From contig NZ_BBNB01000004.1 in assembly GCF_000759835.1 (NCBI RefSeq), positions 111,212-175,211 of the forward strand: a stretch of 64,000 nt of DNA. The letters run 5' to 3'. Origin of the DNA: Citrobacter sedlakii NBRC 105722. GTDB taxonomy: Bacteria; Pseudomonadota; Gammaproteobacteria; Enterobacterales; Enterobacteriaceae. The translations under genes and the position numbers were made by a program. The stretch's first letter is position 1. Every line of letters begins with the position of its first letter. Shown here one piece after another: positions 12,138-20,075 of this stretch. The notes under the pieces were generated by a model. The model was not told the origin of the DNA, ran no database searches, and worked only from the letters and a program-made list of their open reading frames with translations.

Positions 12138-13361
12138 ATGGCACTTTCAGATACCAAACTACGCGTACTTACTCCCAGAAACCGCCCCTGGCAACTTGCC
12201 GATCATGACGGGTTGGTGATTGAAGTTCTTCCCACCGGACGAAAAATCTGGCGTTTCCGCTACCGCTTTGACAACAAATCGCAAAAGATCACGCTGGGCG
12301 AATACCCTGCTTTCTCACTTGCAGAAGCGCGGCTTTGGCGTGAAAAGTGCCGCTCAATGGTTGCCCATGGCATCAATCCCGCGCAGAAAAAGCAGGAAGA
12401 AAAACTTAAACAGAAAGACCCAACGACAGTCAAAACATTCGCCAAACGCTGGCTGACCGATATCGTTGAAAAAAGTAACCGCGATCCGCGCAACATCACT
12501 CGAGTTATCGAGAAGGACATCATTCCCATCATCGGGAAGCTGGAACTCGAAGAACTCACAACTGCCCACATTCAGGTCGTGCTCGACCGCATCAAGCAAC
12601 GAGGTTCGGATCACGTCGCGCTACTGACGCGAAACGTGCTTAAACGCATGCTGGCCTATGCGATTTCCAGGGGAATCATCTTCAACAACCCGGCAGCGGC
12701 TATCGAGGGCCGTTATATCGCACAAGCTACAAGCCGTGACGTGGCGCTAACAGCAGAAGAGATCGGCATCCTGTTACGGGGGATCTACACCTCTAACATG
12801 AACCGACGCCACAAGCTGGCTCTGCACCTGCTGATCATCTGCATGGTGCGTAAATCAGAGATGATTGAAGCGACATGGAGTGAAGTTAACTTCAACGCGC
12901 TGGAATGGCGTATCCCCGGCGAAAGAATGAAGGTGGATAATCCGCATATTGTTCCGCTGTCAAAGCAGGCGCTGGCGATGTTCGAAGAGCTAAAATTTCT
13001 GGCCGGAGATTCCACTTACGTCTTCCCCAGCCGAAACGACCACCGACGCCCGATCTCCAAAACAACGCTGAACTGTGCGGTACGTACGCTGGATCTGAAC
13101 GTCAGGGATTTTGTTATTCATGACTTCCGGCGTACCGCCAGCACTTTGCTACATGAGCAGGGCTACAACTCAGACTGGGTGGAGAAATGCCTGGCGCATA
13201 AAATCGGCGGCGTTCGTGGTGTCTACAACCGTGCGGAGTACCTGAATCAGCGCAGGGAGATGCTTCAGTCCTGGGCGGACTTTGTTGATGCACAGATTGA
13301 GGAGGGACGAAAGGTGGTTATCGGGAAGTTTGGGAAGGCTTATGAAATCAATACCAATTGA
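12138..13361 (+). CDS. int: Site-specific tyrosine integrase (P4 family)
   Basis: A 407-residue tyrosine recombinase that would insert and excise the element at mnmE. An N-terminal arm-binding domain (DUF4102-like, about 5-85) is followed by a core-binding region (about 98-185) and a catalytic domain with Arg238 (MVRKSE), His328-x-x-Arg331 (HDFRR), His354 and the likely nucleophile Tyr363 (GVYNRAEY). The ATG is preceded by GAGGTGAG. Location beside attL, reading inward, is typical of this family and matches the SGI1 integrase in length and target. Catalytic residues are all present, so it may be active. Confidence 0.93.
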   Translation: MALSDTKLRVLTPRNRPWQLADHDGLVIEVLPTGRKIWRFRYRFDNKSQKITLGEYPAFSLAEARLWREKCRSMVAHGINPAQKKQEEKLKQKDPTTVKTFAKRWLTDIVEKSNRDPRNITRVIEKDIIPIIGKLELEELTTAHIQVVLDRIKQRGSDHVALLTRNVLKRMLAYAISRGIIFNNPAAAIEGRYIAQATSRDVALTAEEIGILLRGIYTSNMNRRHKLALHLLIICMVRKSEMIEATWSEVNFNALEWRIPGERMKVDNPHIVPLSKQALAMFEELKFLAGDSTYVFPSRNDHRRPISKTTLNCAVRTLDLNVRDFVIHDFRRTASTLLHEQGYNSDWVEKCLAHKIGGVRGVYNRAEYLNQRREMLQSWADFVDAQIEEGRKVVIGKFGKAYEINTN

Positions 13362-13401
13362 CGCATCAAAATCAAATTAACAGCTTAGTAATGTATAAAG
13401 A

Positions 13402-13427
13402 ATAGTTCCGGCAAATGCCGGAACTAT
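13402..13427. terminator. Bidirectional terminator between int and the convergent gene
   Basis: A perfect 11-bp stem (ATAGTTCCGGC / GCCGGAACTAT) with a 4-base AAAT loop, placed between the stop codons of two convergent genes. No long T-run follows on either side, so efficiency is uncertain. Confidence 0.6.
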
Positions 13428-13445
13428 CGATGATATAATCAATAC

Positions 13446-14009
13446 CTACGCAGCGTTCAGTTCATTCAGAATCTTAATGAACTTCTCATCTAGCTCCCTC
13501 CACTCTTCATTACTTAACATTTTATCCTTGTAAGCATGATGAGTGAGATACAGTAAGGTTTCGGTGACTCCGCCATGTTTCTTAATTAAGCCATCTAATT
13601 TTTTCTGAGCTTTCAAGGCTTCGGTTTTAACCAAGGCTCTCCGCTTCTCCTGAAAAACTGCTTCAGGCTCAGAAAGAATCTGAGAGATAGTGTCCTTGTC
13701 CATTACATAGAATGTTTGAGTTGTTGCACTCCGCGCTGTAACCGATGTCGTAATGACATTACAGTGCTGAACAGGGATGAAGTATTTCTTCTCAAGAATC
13801 TCAATGATCGCAGGGAGCCGAGTTACTTCAAAATCAGCTGTGATATTGTTTCCAGCAGAAGTCAAACTGTCACCCCGAAGAAGTGAACACAAAACAACAA
13901 TCTGTGAATTCTTCATACGATTGAGCATCACCAAAACTGCTGGATGAGCCGAAAATTTTAACGCAAGCTCATTACGAGCGACTGCTGGAGGAATGGTCAA
14001 GTGTTCCAT
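13446..14009 (-). CDS. Hypothetical protein, possible winged-helix
   Basis: A 187-residue protein I do not recognise by name. The first half (LNRMKNSQIVVLCSLLRG... FEVTRLPAIIEILEKKYFIPV) has the layout of small phage helix-turn-helix/winged-helix domains, in which a helical pair is followed by a short beta wing. The second half is highly charged and probably helical (EKRRALVKTEALKAQKKLDGL). The ATG at 14009 is preferred over an upstream GTG because AAGGTG lies at good distance before it. It is convergent with int. A regulator of the element is a reasonable guess, not more. Confidence 0.6.
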   Translation of the reverse strand: MEHLTIPPAVARNELALKFSAHPAVLVMLNRMKNSQIVVLCSLLRGDSLTSAGNNITADFEVTRLPAIIEILEKKYFIPVQHCNVITTSVTARSATTQTFYVMDKDTISQILSEPEAVFQEKRRALVKTEALKAQKKLDGLIKKHGGVTETLLYLTHHAYKDKMLSNEEWRELDEKFIKILNELNAA

Positions 14010-14131
14010 AAAAAGCACCTTATCTATTGATATATAAACAATAAGACGCAGAAGGGAACCACAGGAAACACTATTGGTAGCAGCTACGTTCGGTCAAAAA
14101 AACCAAAAAAGCTGGATACGGTGCGCGGATA

Positions 14132-14147
14132 TGCATAATATTATGCA
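14132..14147. promoter_or_regulatory. 16-bp perfect palindrome, candidate operator
   Basis: TGCATAATATTATGCA reads identically on both strands. It lies 123 bp upstream of the start of the 187-residue gene, and a second inverted repeat (TTGCAC at 14155 / GTGCAA at 14169) is adjacent. Such symmetric sites usually bind dimeric repressors. A longer near-perfect hairpin (14188-14200 with 14223-14235) follows in the same gap. Confidence 0.45.
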
Positions 14148-14253
14148 CAGCCAATTGCACGCCAAACAGTGCAACACTGGTTACTGTAGGCGGAGATCAG
14201 AAAGAGTCGCCAAACTTTAGATCTGATCTTCGCCTTTTCCTTTTGCTGTCTTC

Positions 14254-14664
14254 CTACTCATCACCCAACTTGAAGATAATTTGTCCTTTCTCCATCTGAG
14301 TGTCTGAATCCTGTGAAAACTGTTTCACCGATGCATCATCATCATCAGACAGGCGAGGAAACCCTGGCCGTAGTGTGATTCTGATTGCACAGGATGAATA
14401 CTCACCTGCTTTATTCTTTTGTCCTGCAACTCCAAAACCACCCTCTAGGATTTTTTTTATCATCCACAATGATGATTCACTGTCGTAAAGGATATCAACA
14501 CGGTCACCTGTTTCGATACCAGTTGCATCCATAGCAGTGCGACCAATTCTGAATCCCAGTTCAACAGCACCAGTGGCGCGTTTAGTTTGAGTAACAGTAA
14601 CGTGGTTGCTTTGTACCATACGGCCAGTTTTCGCAGCCATCGTTGATAGAGATACGAAAGCCAT
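14254..14664 (-). CDS. Hypothetical protein of the mobile element
   Basis: A 136-residue protein with a strong ribosome site (AGGAGG, 6 nt before ATG), so it is probably expressed. The middle segment (RIGRTAMDATGIETGDRVDILYDSESSLWMIKKI) resembles the short beta-hairpin pattern of AbrB/MazE-like DNA-binding domains, but the match is weak. It ends in a run of Asp and a polar tail. It shares strand and neighbourhood with the 187-residue gene, so the two may form a regulatory unit. I do not assign a function. Confidence 0.65.
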   Translation of the reverse strand: MAFVSLSTMAAKTGRMVQSNHVTVTQTKRATGAVELGFRIGRTAMDATGIETGDRVDILYDSESSLWMIKKILEGGFGVAGQKNKAGEYSSCAIRITLRPGFPRLSDDDDASVKQFSQDSDTQMEKGQIIFKLGDE

Positions 14665-15180
14665 AACAACCTCCTGAGATATTCAAGTGATCGCATTTTA
14701 CGATCGATCAGATTGCAATCGCAATAATTTTTTTATTTGTTTTTGCTCCCTTCAATCACAACCAATAACCAACAAAATTTAGATAACTCAATTCTTATTG
14801 TTCTTCGTTTCGCGGCATATCATAACACACAGTTTTATGCGTTAGTTTCCTGGATCCGGAAGATACTAAAAATTTTCTCTATCTAGCAAAAAAATGATGG
14901 AATCCCCTGACGGCAAAATTTTTGTTGAAAGTTAGATAACTTAACTTTTGTTATACACATATTGTAAGTGGACACTTACCAACATTTTTAGTTGGTAGTA
15001 TCGTAAGATTTACTCCAACTTAAAGAAGCATCCCTGCAACCGTTAGAGTTGAACTTCATTTTCATAACAAAGTTACTTCTTGGCTCAACTAGGAAAAATT
15101 TTCAAATCCCACAAACAATTTCCCGCAGCTTTCCCTCCTCCCCCAGATCTACCCTATCCCCAACTCATAGCAGTACCCCT
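14665..15180. other. AT-rich non-coding region of the element
   Basis: About 500 bp with no plausible gene. It holds two copies of TTAGATAACT(C/T)AA (14779-14791 and 14932-14944) and an inverted repeat TACCAAC/GTTGGTA near 14977-14999. It would contain the promoter of the minus-strand gene at 14254 and possibly an origin or regulatory region for the plus-strand replication genes. Confidence 0.5.
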
Positions 15181-15752
15181 AAAAGCTTCCTGTTCTAAGA
15201 CGAACTGCGACCTGTAAGAAGCGCCTTTGGCGGTCAGCCCCCCGGTCAACCAGGGAACGAAGCGTGGTCTGAAACTGACCTCCTGTCTCGATACAGGTGA
15301 CCACACCCTATATCGCTACCCTGTTGCAAGCGTAGCGACAGACAGAACGCTGTAGAGAAGTCGGACGGCATTGCCGAAGGCTTTGCGTCCGTACTTCCTG
15401 CTGAATGTGCAAAACGCGGCGTCACTTTTAAGAGCGTAAGCGAGTGAAAGTGACGCCAGCGCGCAGATCAGCGTCAACCCAGCTACTGCCTGCAAATTCA
15501 CTGCAACAAACAGGCTGACACTCAAACAGATGTCAGAAATTCACTTACCAGGAGGAGAAACCAGCACTACCGAACCGATACCGGAGGACAGGTCATTTTA
15601 CCTGTGGGGATATACCTGCCTGAGCAGGCGGCTGCATTCGTGCATCACCGTACCCCGTCATACCTCATCCGCGCATTCTCCGGCGCACCGGTATCGTTCA
15701 GCACAGCACGCTGTGCCCAACCGCGCGTCGGAGAATTGAGTGGAGAGTAGCT
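15181..15752 (+). other. GC-rich, hairpin-filled leader upstream of the recombinase-primase-ATPase operon
   Basis: Dense local stems occur here: TCGCTAC/GTAGCGA near 15313-15338, CCTGT/ACAGG near 15282-15296, CGGAC/GTCCG near 15362-15391, and a perfect 11-bp GGCGTCACTTT/AAAGTGACGCC near 15418-15457. Further stems are GCACAGC/GCTGTGC near 15700-15716 and ACCGATACCGG pairing with CCGGTATCGT about 105 bp later. It could be a structured RNA, a long 5' leader or a replication origin. Two short open frames (15530-15739 plus, 15316-15525 minus) lack good start signals. Confidence 0.45.
15316..15525 (-). CDS. Doubtful small membrane-like ORF
   Basis: A 69-codon frame with a TTG start. Its N-terminal half is a continuous hydrophobic stretch (LFVAVNLQAVAGLTLICAL) that could cross the membrane once, followed by a basic region (FSRKYGRKAFG). 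No ribosome site is visible, and it lies across the hairpin-rich region, so the hydrophobic pattern may be accidental. Recorded because nothing else explains the sequence. Confidence 0.25.
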   Translation of the reverse strand: MSVSLFVAVNLQAVAGLTLICALASLSLAYALKSDAAFCTFSRKYGRKAFGNAVRLLYSVLSVATLATG

Positions 15753-16628
15753 ATGTCGAAACTTACAAAACGCATGGAAAAACTCGCCCTGCTGGCTGGC
15801 GGCAGTTTTAAAACAGTCCATGATCGCCTCCGTATCGCCGGGCGTTTAAGCCAGCATCTGCACAAGCTGAATATCCAGATTCAGGATCTCCAGCATCTGA
15901 AATCGTCACATATCGAAAGCTACGTGATGGCGCGAAGGGAAGCAGGAATTACGCCACGCACGCTACAAAACGAGATGGCCGCCCTGCGCACCATCCTTGC
16001 TCAGTCTGGACGTCAAAAATTTGCCCAATCGGAGCGCATCAGCAATAAAGCGCTCGGGCTGGGTAACGCCAGCCGGGCAGGAACGCATCTGCCATTAACC
16101 TCAGAACGCTGGTTGTCGGCGCTGTCTGCTTTTCATGAAAAGGATGAAGGGCTGGCTCTGACGCTGGAGCTTGCCAGAGCAATGGGTTTGCGTTCACAGG
16201 AAGCGGTGCAGTGTTGTCAGTCTCTGAAGACCTGGGCCGCTGCGTTAGAGCGTGGAGAAAACCGATTGCAGGTGGTTTTTGGCACCAAAGGCTCCCGTTC
16301 CCGTCAGACGGTGGTGCTCGAACCTGAAAGGCTACGCAACATCCTGAACCAGGCTATACCCCTGATGACACAACGCGGGGGACGTTTGCTCAATAAACCC
16401 GATCTGCGCGCCGCAATGAATTACTGGCGTGCCAGCGCAGTTCGCGCAGGGCTGACTGGCCCCTATGCACCACACAGTCTGCGCTATTCATGGGCGCAGG
16501 AGGCGATGGCGCACTACCAGCGACAGGGGCTGAGTATAAAGGAAGCCAGGGCGATGGTTGCGATGGATCTTGGTCATGGCGATGGTCGAGGGCGTTACAT
16601 CCAGCAGGTGTATGGGAGGCAATCATGA
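15753..16628 (+). CDS. Second tyrosine recombinase (integrase-domain protein)
   Basis: A 291-residue recombinase distinct from the element's integrase. An N-terminal SAM-like core-binding domain (about 5-95) is followed by a catalytic domain with Arg147 (MGLRSQE), His241-x-x-Arg244 (PHSLR), His275 (LGHGDGR) and a candidate nucleophile Tyr282 (or Tyr287). It lacks the arm domain of P4 integrases. The last codons overlap the primase start (ATGA), so it is translated with the replication genes. A role in dimer resolution or inversion during element replication is an inference. The likely start has GGAG upstream. Confidence 0.8.
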   Translation: MSKLTKRMEKLALLAGGSFKTVHDRLRIAGRLSQHLHKLNIQIQDLQHLKSSHIESYVMARREAGITPRTLQNEMAALRTILAQSGRQKFAQSERISNKALGLGNASRAGTHLPLTSERWLSALSAFHEKDEGLALTLELARAMGLRSQEAVQCCQSLKTWAAALERGENRLQVVFGTKGSRSRQTVVLEPERLRNILNQAIPLMTQRGGRLLNKPDLRAAMNYWRASAVRAGLTGPYAPHSLRYSWAQEAMAHYQRQGLSIKEARAMVAMDLGHGDGRGRYIQQVYGRQS

Positions 16629-17608
16629 GCTATTACGTTTCTGCCGTCTCCGATCGGGCACGCAATAACTGGCCGAAAATATTTGAACAACTTGGCATTT
16701 TCATTCCACCAAATCATCGGCATGGCCCGTGTCCCTGTTGTGGGGGTAAGGATCGCTTCAGGATGGATGATCTGGAAGGGCGCGGCACATGGTTCTGCAA
16801 TCAGTGCGGCGCAGGTGACGGACTGGATCTGGTTTCCCGCTTCTTCGGTTGCGCACTGGTTGCGGCCGCCGGAATGGTGCAGGACATGGATCCGGTACCG
16901 CTGGTTCCGCCAGCCAGGGAAAAATCACAGGCTTTGAATATGGAATCGCGTATTAAGACACTGCTTCGTCATTGCGAATCAGGAGAAGCGCCGTATCTGA
17001 CAACGCGAGGTTGGCGACGAGCCCAGTGGCTTCTGACTGAACGTAGTAGCCGGACAATCTGCGGCGTGCATTTCGGGGCAGGTACGCTGGTATTGCCAAT
17101 TCGAAATACAGGCGCGCAGCTGACAGGTGCGCAGTTCATTCATCCTGGAGGGAAAAAGTACCTGCTGCCCGGTAGCCATCTGAAGGATTGTTTTTGCCCG
17201 GTACATCAGGCGAGCCGTAACGGTAGACCGGAACCCTGGGCACCGGACAACAAACCACCGGAAGGCATCATCATTACCGAAGGATATGCAACCGCGCTTG
17301 CGGTCTCATGCCTTCATCATTTTCCGGTCGTTGCTGCCCTGTCGGCACACAACCTGAAAAATGTGGCCATCGCTTTCCGGGATCAGTGGCCTGAATGCCA
17401 CCTTATCCTGGCTGGCGATAATGATTGCAGTCAGGAGAAAAATACCGGGTTGCTGAATGCAACCGCCGCTGCCGAGGTTGTGAAGGGCTGTGTGGTTCTC
17501 CCTGCAGACACCACATTGAGCGACTGGGATGAATTTTACCGTCACTACGGTGAATCCATTTCCCGGATTGTGTTCAACCAGCAGCTTCCTGCAAATCTCA
17601 GGTCGTAG
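16625..17608 (+). CDS. Primase with zinc-ribbon and TOPRIM domains
   Basis: A 327-residue protein related to the primase half of phage P4 alpha. The N-terminus has a zinc ribbon (Cys36, Cys39, Cys58, Cys61 in CPCCGGKDRF...FCNQCG). A TOPRIM fold follows, with Glu219 (IITEGYATA) and Asp265/Asp267 (AGDND) as metal ligands. The ATG overlaps the recombinase stop, which is why longer in-frame extensions are rejected. In P4, primase and helicase are fused; here the ATPase is the next gene. It would prime autonomous replication of the excised element. Confidence 0.88.
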   Translation: MSYYVSAVSDRARNNWPKIFEQLGIFIPPNHRHGPCPCCGGKDRFRMDDLEGRGTWFCNQCGAGDGLDLVSRFFGCALVAAAGMVQDMDPVPLVPPAREKSQALNMESRIKTLLRHCESGEAPYLTTRGWRRAQWLLTERSSRTICGVHFGAGTLVLPIRNTGAQLTGAQFIHPGGKKYLLPGSHLKDCFCPVHQASRNGRPEPWAPDNKPPEGIIITEGYATALAVSCLHHFPVVAALSAHNLKNVAIAFRDQWPECHLILAGDNDCSQEKNTGLLNATAAAEVVKGCVVLPADTTLSDWDEFYRHYGESISRIVFNQQLPANLRS

Positions 17609-17610
17609 TC

Positions 17611-18663
17611 ATGACAGCATCAGACCGTACTCTTACCACCTCCCTTCCGCTGCGCCGGGGCTCGGAAGGGTTTAACACGAGTCAGGATTATCTGGTTAAA
17701 GGACTTATTCCCGCCGGGGCGCTGTGCAGTATTTACGGCCCCGGCGGCTCTTTTAAATCCTTTCTGGCGGTATCGCTGGCGTGCCATATTGCCAGCGGTA
17801 CGTCATGGGGCGGAAGGCGAGTCAATCAAGGGGCTGTGCTGTTTATCGCCGGAGAAGGAGGAACCGGTGTATCGCGGCGGATCCGCGCCTGGGAACTCAG
17901 CGTTAATGACGAGATGGCGCTCGATAACCTGTTTCGCGTCGACTGCCCGATCTTTCCAGCCGCTCCGGGAAGCATCGAGCAGGTGATCCTGGCGGCAAAG
18001 GACATTCAGAACATGACCGGAATGCCGGTACGGCTGATCATCCTTGATACGCTGGCCCGCTGTTTTGGTAACTCAGATGAAAACACCGCGCGGGATATGG
18101 GCGCATTTATCCAGGGTTGCGACGCCATTCGGTATCATACGCGCGCAGCGATGATGATCGTTCATCACTCGGGTAAGGATCAGGAACGGGGCGCACGCGG
18201 TTCAAGTGCTTTTCAGGCTGCGCTGGATGCCGAGTTTAACGTCAGGCGCGAGGGGCGTCGCAACGCTATCACCCTGAGTTGTACAAAGATGAAAGATGCA
18301 GAGATGCCGGAGGTCACCGCCTACGATCTTGAGGAAGTCGTTATCTATACCGATAGCGATGGCGAACCAGTGACCTCACTGGTACTGAACGACGAACCCC
18401 GGCAACCAGACGATGACTTACTGAGTTGTGGCATACCACCCGGCGTTCCTCATATCACCCGCAACCATACGGCGTTATGGCGCTGTATTAACCAACGCAT
18501 CAGCCAGAATAAGCCTTGTACCCGCGCGCTCTTGCGCGACGATCTACGCGCAAAGGGAATTAACGTCGAGAAGAAATTTTCGCGCTGGCTGGAGAAGCTG
18601 CTGCGCGAGCAACTGATTGTGCTCGATGGAGAACAGATCCGGCTCCCGGATACGGGGGAATGA
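17611..18663 (+). CDS. RepA-like AAA ATPase / replicative helicase
   Basis: A 350-residue RecA-fold ATPase with Walker A GPGGSFKS (43-50), Walker B LIILD (142-146, Asp145 acidic) and the motif VHHSGKD, as in plasmid RSF1010 RepA-type helicases (AAA_25 family). The C-terminal 80 residues look like a winged-helix domain. It begins two bases after the primase stop, giving a recombinase-primase-ATPase operon. Together with the primase it makes a minimal replication module. Helicase activity is inferred from the family. Confidence 0.85.
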   Translation: MTASDRTLTTSLPLRRGSEGFNTSQDYLVKGLIPAGALCSIYGPGGSFKSFLAVSLACHIASGTSWGGRRVNQGAVLFIAGEGGTGVSRRIRAWELSVNDEMALDNLFRVDCPIFPAAPGSIEQVILAAKDIQNMTGMPVRLIILDTLARCFGNSDENTARDMGAFIQGCDAIRYHTRAAMMIVHHSGKDQERGARGSSAFQAALDAEFNVRREGRRNAITLSCTKMKDAEMPEVTAYDLEEVVIYTDSDGEPVTSLVLNDEPRQPDDDLLSCGIPPGVPHITRNHTALWRCINQRISQNKPCTRALLRDDLRAKGINVEKKFSRWLEKLLREQLIVLDGEQIRLPDTGE

Positions 18664-18838
18664 TGGTGGAGCTCGGAATATGTGGGGGATACACTGACAG
18701 GTACTCGACTCCCCCCACATTATTCATCTTTAACAGCGAAAGATGGGGGATGCCCTTTCAACCCGCGCCATTGCTGTGCTCATGGAATTCACCTCAGAGA
18801 ATATGGGGGAGCCAGCCAGGAAAAAGTAGGTGGGGGAA
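18653..18838. repeat. GGGGGA iteron-like array after the ATPase gene
   Basis: (T/C)GGGGGA occurs at 18653, 18683, 18744, 18804 and 18831, with one inverted copy (TCCCCCCACA) around 18710-18719. The spacings are about 30, 61, 60 and 27 bp, all near multiples of 30. The array begins in the last codons of the ATPase gene and fills the gap behind it. It may be a cis replication region like P4 crr, which also sits beside its primase-helicase gene. A 72-codon ORF covering it (18660-18878) is probably not a gene. Confidence 0.55.
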
Positions 18839-18881
18839 TCAACCACAACATCTGTCCCTGATGCTGTGGTCGCTGTAAGAA

Positions 18882-19085
18882 TTACTGAGGTAATTTCTCG
18901 TCTCTAAGCCGTCTGATCTCATCCTCTTCAAAAGCATCCCTTAATAGTTGTAGCTGGTCGGCAAGGATGAGAAGCAACGCATAATTCGGGCCGATATCGT
19001 CAGGATGCTCGAGCATCACATGCACCAGAACTCGCGAGCGATCGACCAGTTCTCTGGCTGAGGGTTGTTCTACGGTGATTTTCAT
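18882..19085 (-). CDS. Small hypothetical protein
   Basis: A 67-residue acidic, Leu-rich helical protein (MKITVEQPSARELVDRSRVL... ADQLQLLRDAFEEDEIRRLRDE). The ATG at 19085 has a strong ribosome site (GGAGGT, 6 nt away), so expression is likely. It is convergent with the replication operon. No family is recognised; the composition would suit a small regulator or inhibitor, but that is a guess. Confidence 0.6.
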   Translation of the reverse strand: MKITVEQPSARELVDRSRVLVHVMLEHPDDIGPNYALLLILADQLQLLRDAFEEDEIRRLRDEKLPQ

Positions 19086-19120
19086 AGATACCTCCGGCGG
19101 AGGCTGGTGCAATGGGAAAT

Positions 19121-19375
19121 TCAGGGACAGGACACATACGCAGCGCTCCGCTTCGTGATAAGCAGGTTAACGCCACCACCGGAGACGCCAGGCTCACTGG
19201 TGGTGACCCAGACAGGGTTGGCGTACCGGTTATCACGACCCGGCGCTTCTTTCGAAGCCCCTGCCTGAGCCACCATTGAAGGGGCGAGCGCAGGCCGCGC
19301 CAGTAGCACTGCAAACATCGCTACCGACACTCGTGATAATTCGGAACGCCAATTCCGGTTGCGGTTTTGCCGCAA
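19121..19375 (-). CDS. Ash-like phage/satellite protein, start uncertain
   Basis: The segment MVAQAGASKEAPG...RYANPVWVTTSEPGVSGG matches the conserved core of the Ash family, found in the immunity/leader region of P4-like satellites (MVxQAGxP ... ANPVWxTTSExGVSGGGxN). The function of Ash is not established. No good ATG or ribosome site marks the start: the full frame begins with TTG (84 codons) and the first ATG is at 19318 (65 codons). It reads in the same direction as the 67-residue gene that follows 36 bp later. The match is by recall of the family pattern. Confidence 0.55.
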   Translation of the reverse strand: MRQNRNRNWRSELSRVSVAMFAVLLARPALAPSMVAQAGASKEAPGRDNRYANPVWVTTSEPGVSGGGVNLLITKRSAAYVSCP

Positions 19376-19559
19376 CGTGGGGACTATAGCGCAAGTCAGT
19401 ACGCAAAAACTATGCTTATCGCCTCATAACAGAGAGCTTATGCGTGCCGCATAAAATCTTATATTCAGTTATTAAGAAGGCGAGATTCATTGGCAAAAGC
19501 TATTGCCACTACAGAGTCAGCCTGCTAACTATGTTGATTGTTTGCTAATGGTGATGGTC

Positions 19560-19967
19560 ATGACTACCGAATATACCGTTGTTGAATCTGTTCCCTCTGC
19601 CGAAGCTTTTTGTCGTTTACGAAGTATATCGGGGTTGTCAGCACGACCGCTTGAGGCTGCCAGAGTGGGTTTGCCGAAAAGCTGTTATGGCGTACACATT
19701 CTCTGGCAAGGAGTGCCTGTCGGCATGGGGCGTATCGTTGGAGATGGTGCATTAAACTTCGAGATAGTCGATATAGCCGTCGACCCCGCCCATCAGGGGC
19801 GTGGACTTGGCCGAATCATTATGGAAAAAATTATTCGATGGCTGGACAGCAACGCTTATAAAGGCGCTTATGTCTCTCTGGTGGCTGATGTACCGGAACT
19901 CTACGTGAAGTTCGGTTTTGAGTTAGTCCGGCCGGAAAGCGAAGGAATGGCGAGAGTCTGGGGGTAA
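19560..19967 (+). CDS. GNAT-family N-acetyltransferase
   Basis: A 135-residue acetyl-CoA-dependent acetyltransferase. Motif A (VDIAVDPAHQGRGLGRIIME) has the acetyl-CoA pyrophosphate loop Q-G-R-G-L-G, and the C-terminal YVKFGFE is the motif B tyrosine region. It is the last gene before attR, the usual place for cargo. The start is uncertain: ATG codons at 19548, 19554 and 19560 are all possible and none has a strong ribosome site. The acceptor substrate is unknown. It is shorter than TacT-type toxins and has no adjacent DUF1778 antitoxin, so a toxin role is not supported. Confidence 0.8.
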   Translation: MTTEYTVVESVPSAEAFCRLRSISGLSARPLEAARVGLPKSCYGVHILWQGVPVGMGRIVGDGALNFEIVDIAVDPAHQGRGLGRIIMEKIIRWLDSNAYKGAYVSLVADVPELYVKFGFELVRPESEGMARVWG

Positions 19968-20075
19968 TGTTGTCATCTGGATCAGCAAACATCCCGCTTT
20001 TGTGTCCTTGAATGTGCCCATAGCCATGTCTTCAAGGTAACGTATCGCTGATAGATTAACGAGTTAGCCCGATTT

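Noticed and set aside
15530..15739. 69-codon plus-strand frame upstream of the second recombinase
   Set aside because: No ribosome site before its ATG; the sequence is better explained by inverted repeats.
18660..18878. 72-codon frame overlapping the ATPase stop (TGATG)
   Set aside because: Despite a coupled-looking start it is made largely of the GGGGGA repeat region, rich in Trp, Pro and Ser, with no family resemblance.
19085..19967. GNAT toxin-antitoxin pair
   Set aside because: The 67-residue protein lies on the other strand about 480 bp away and does not resemble a ribbon-helix-helix DUF1778 antitoxin; the GNAT protein is shorter than TacT-type toxins.
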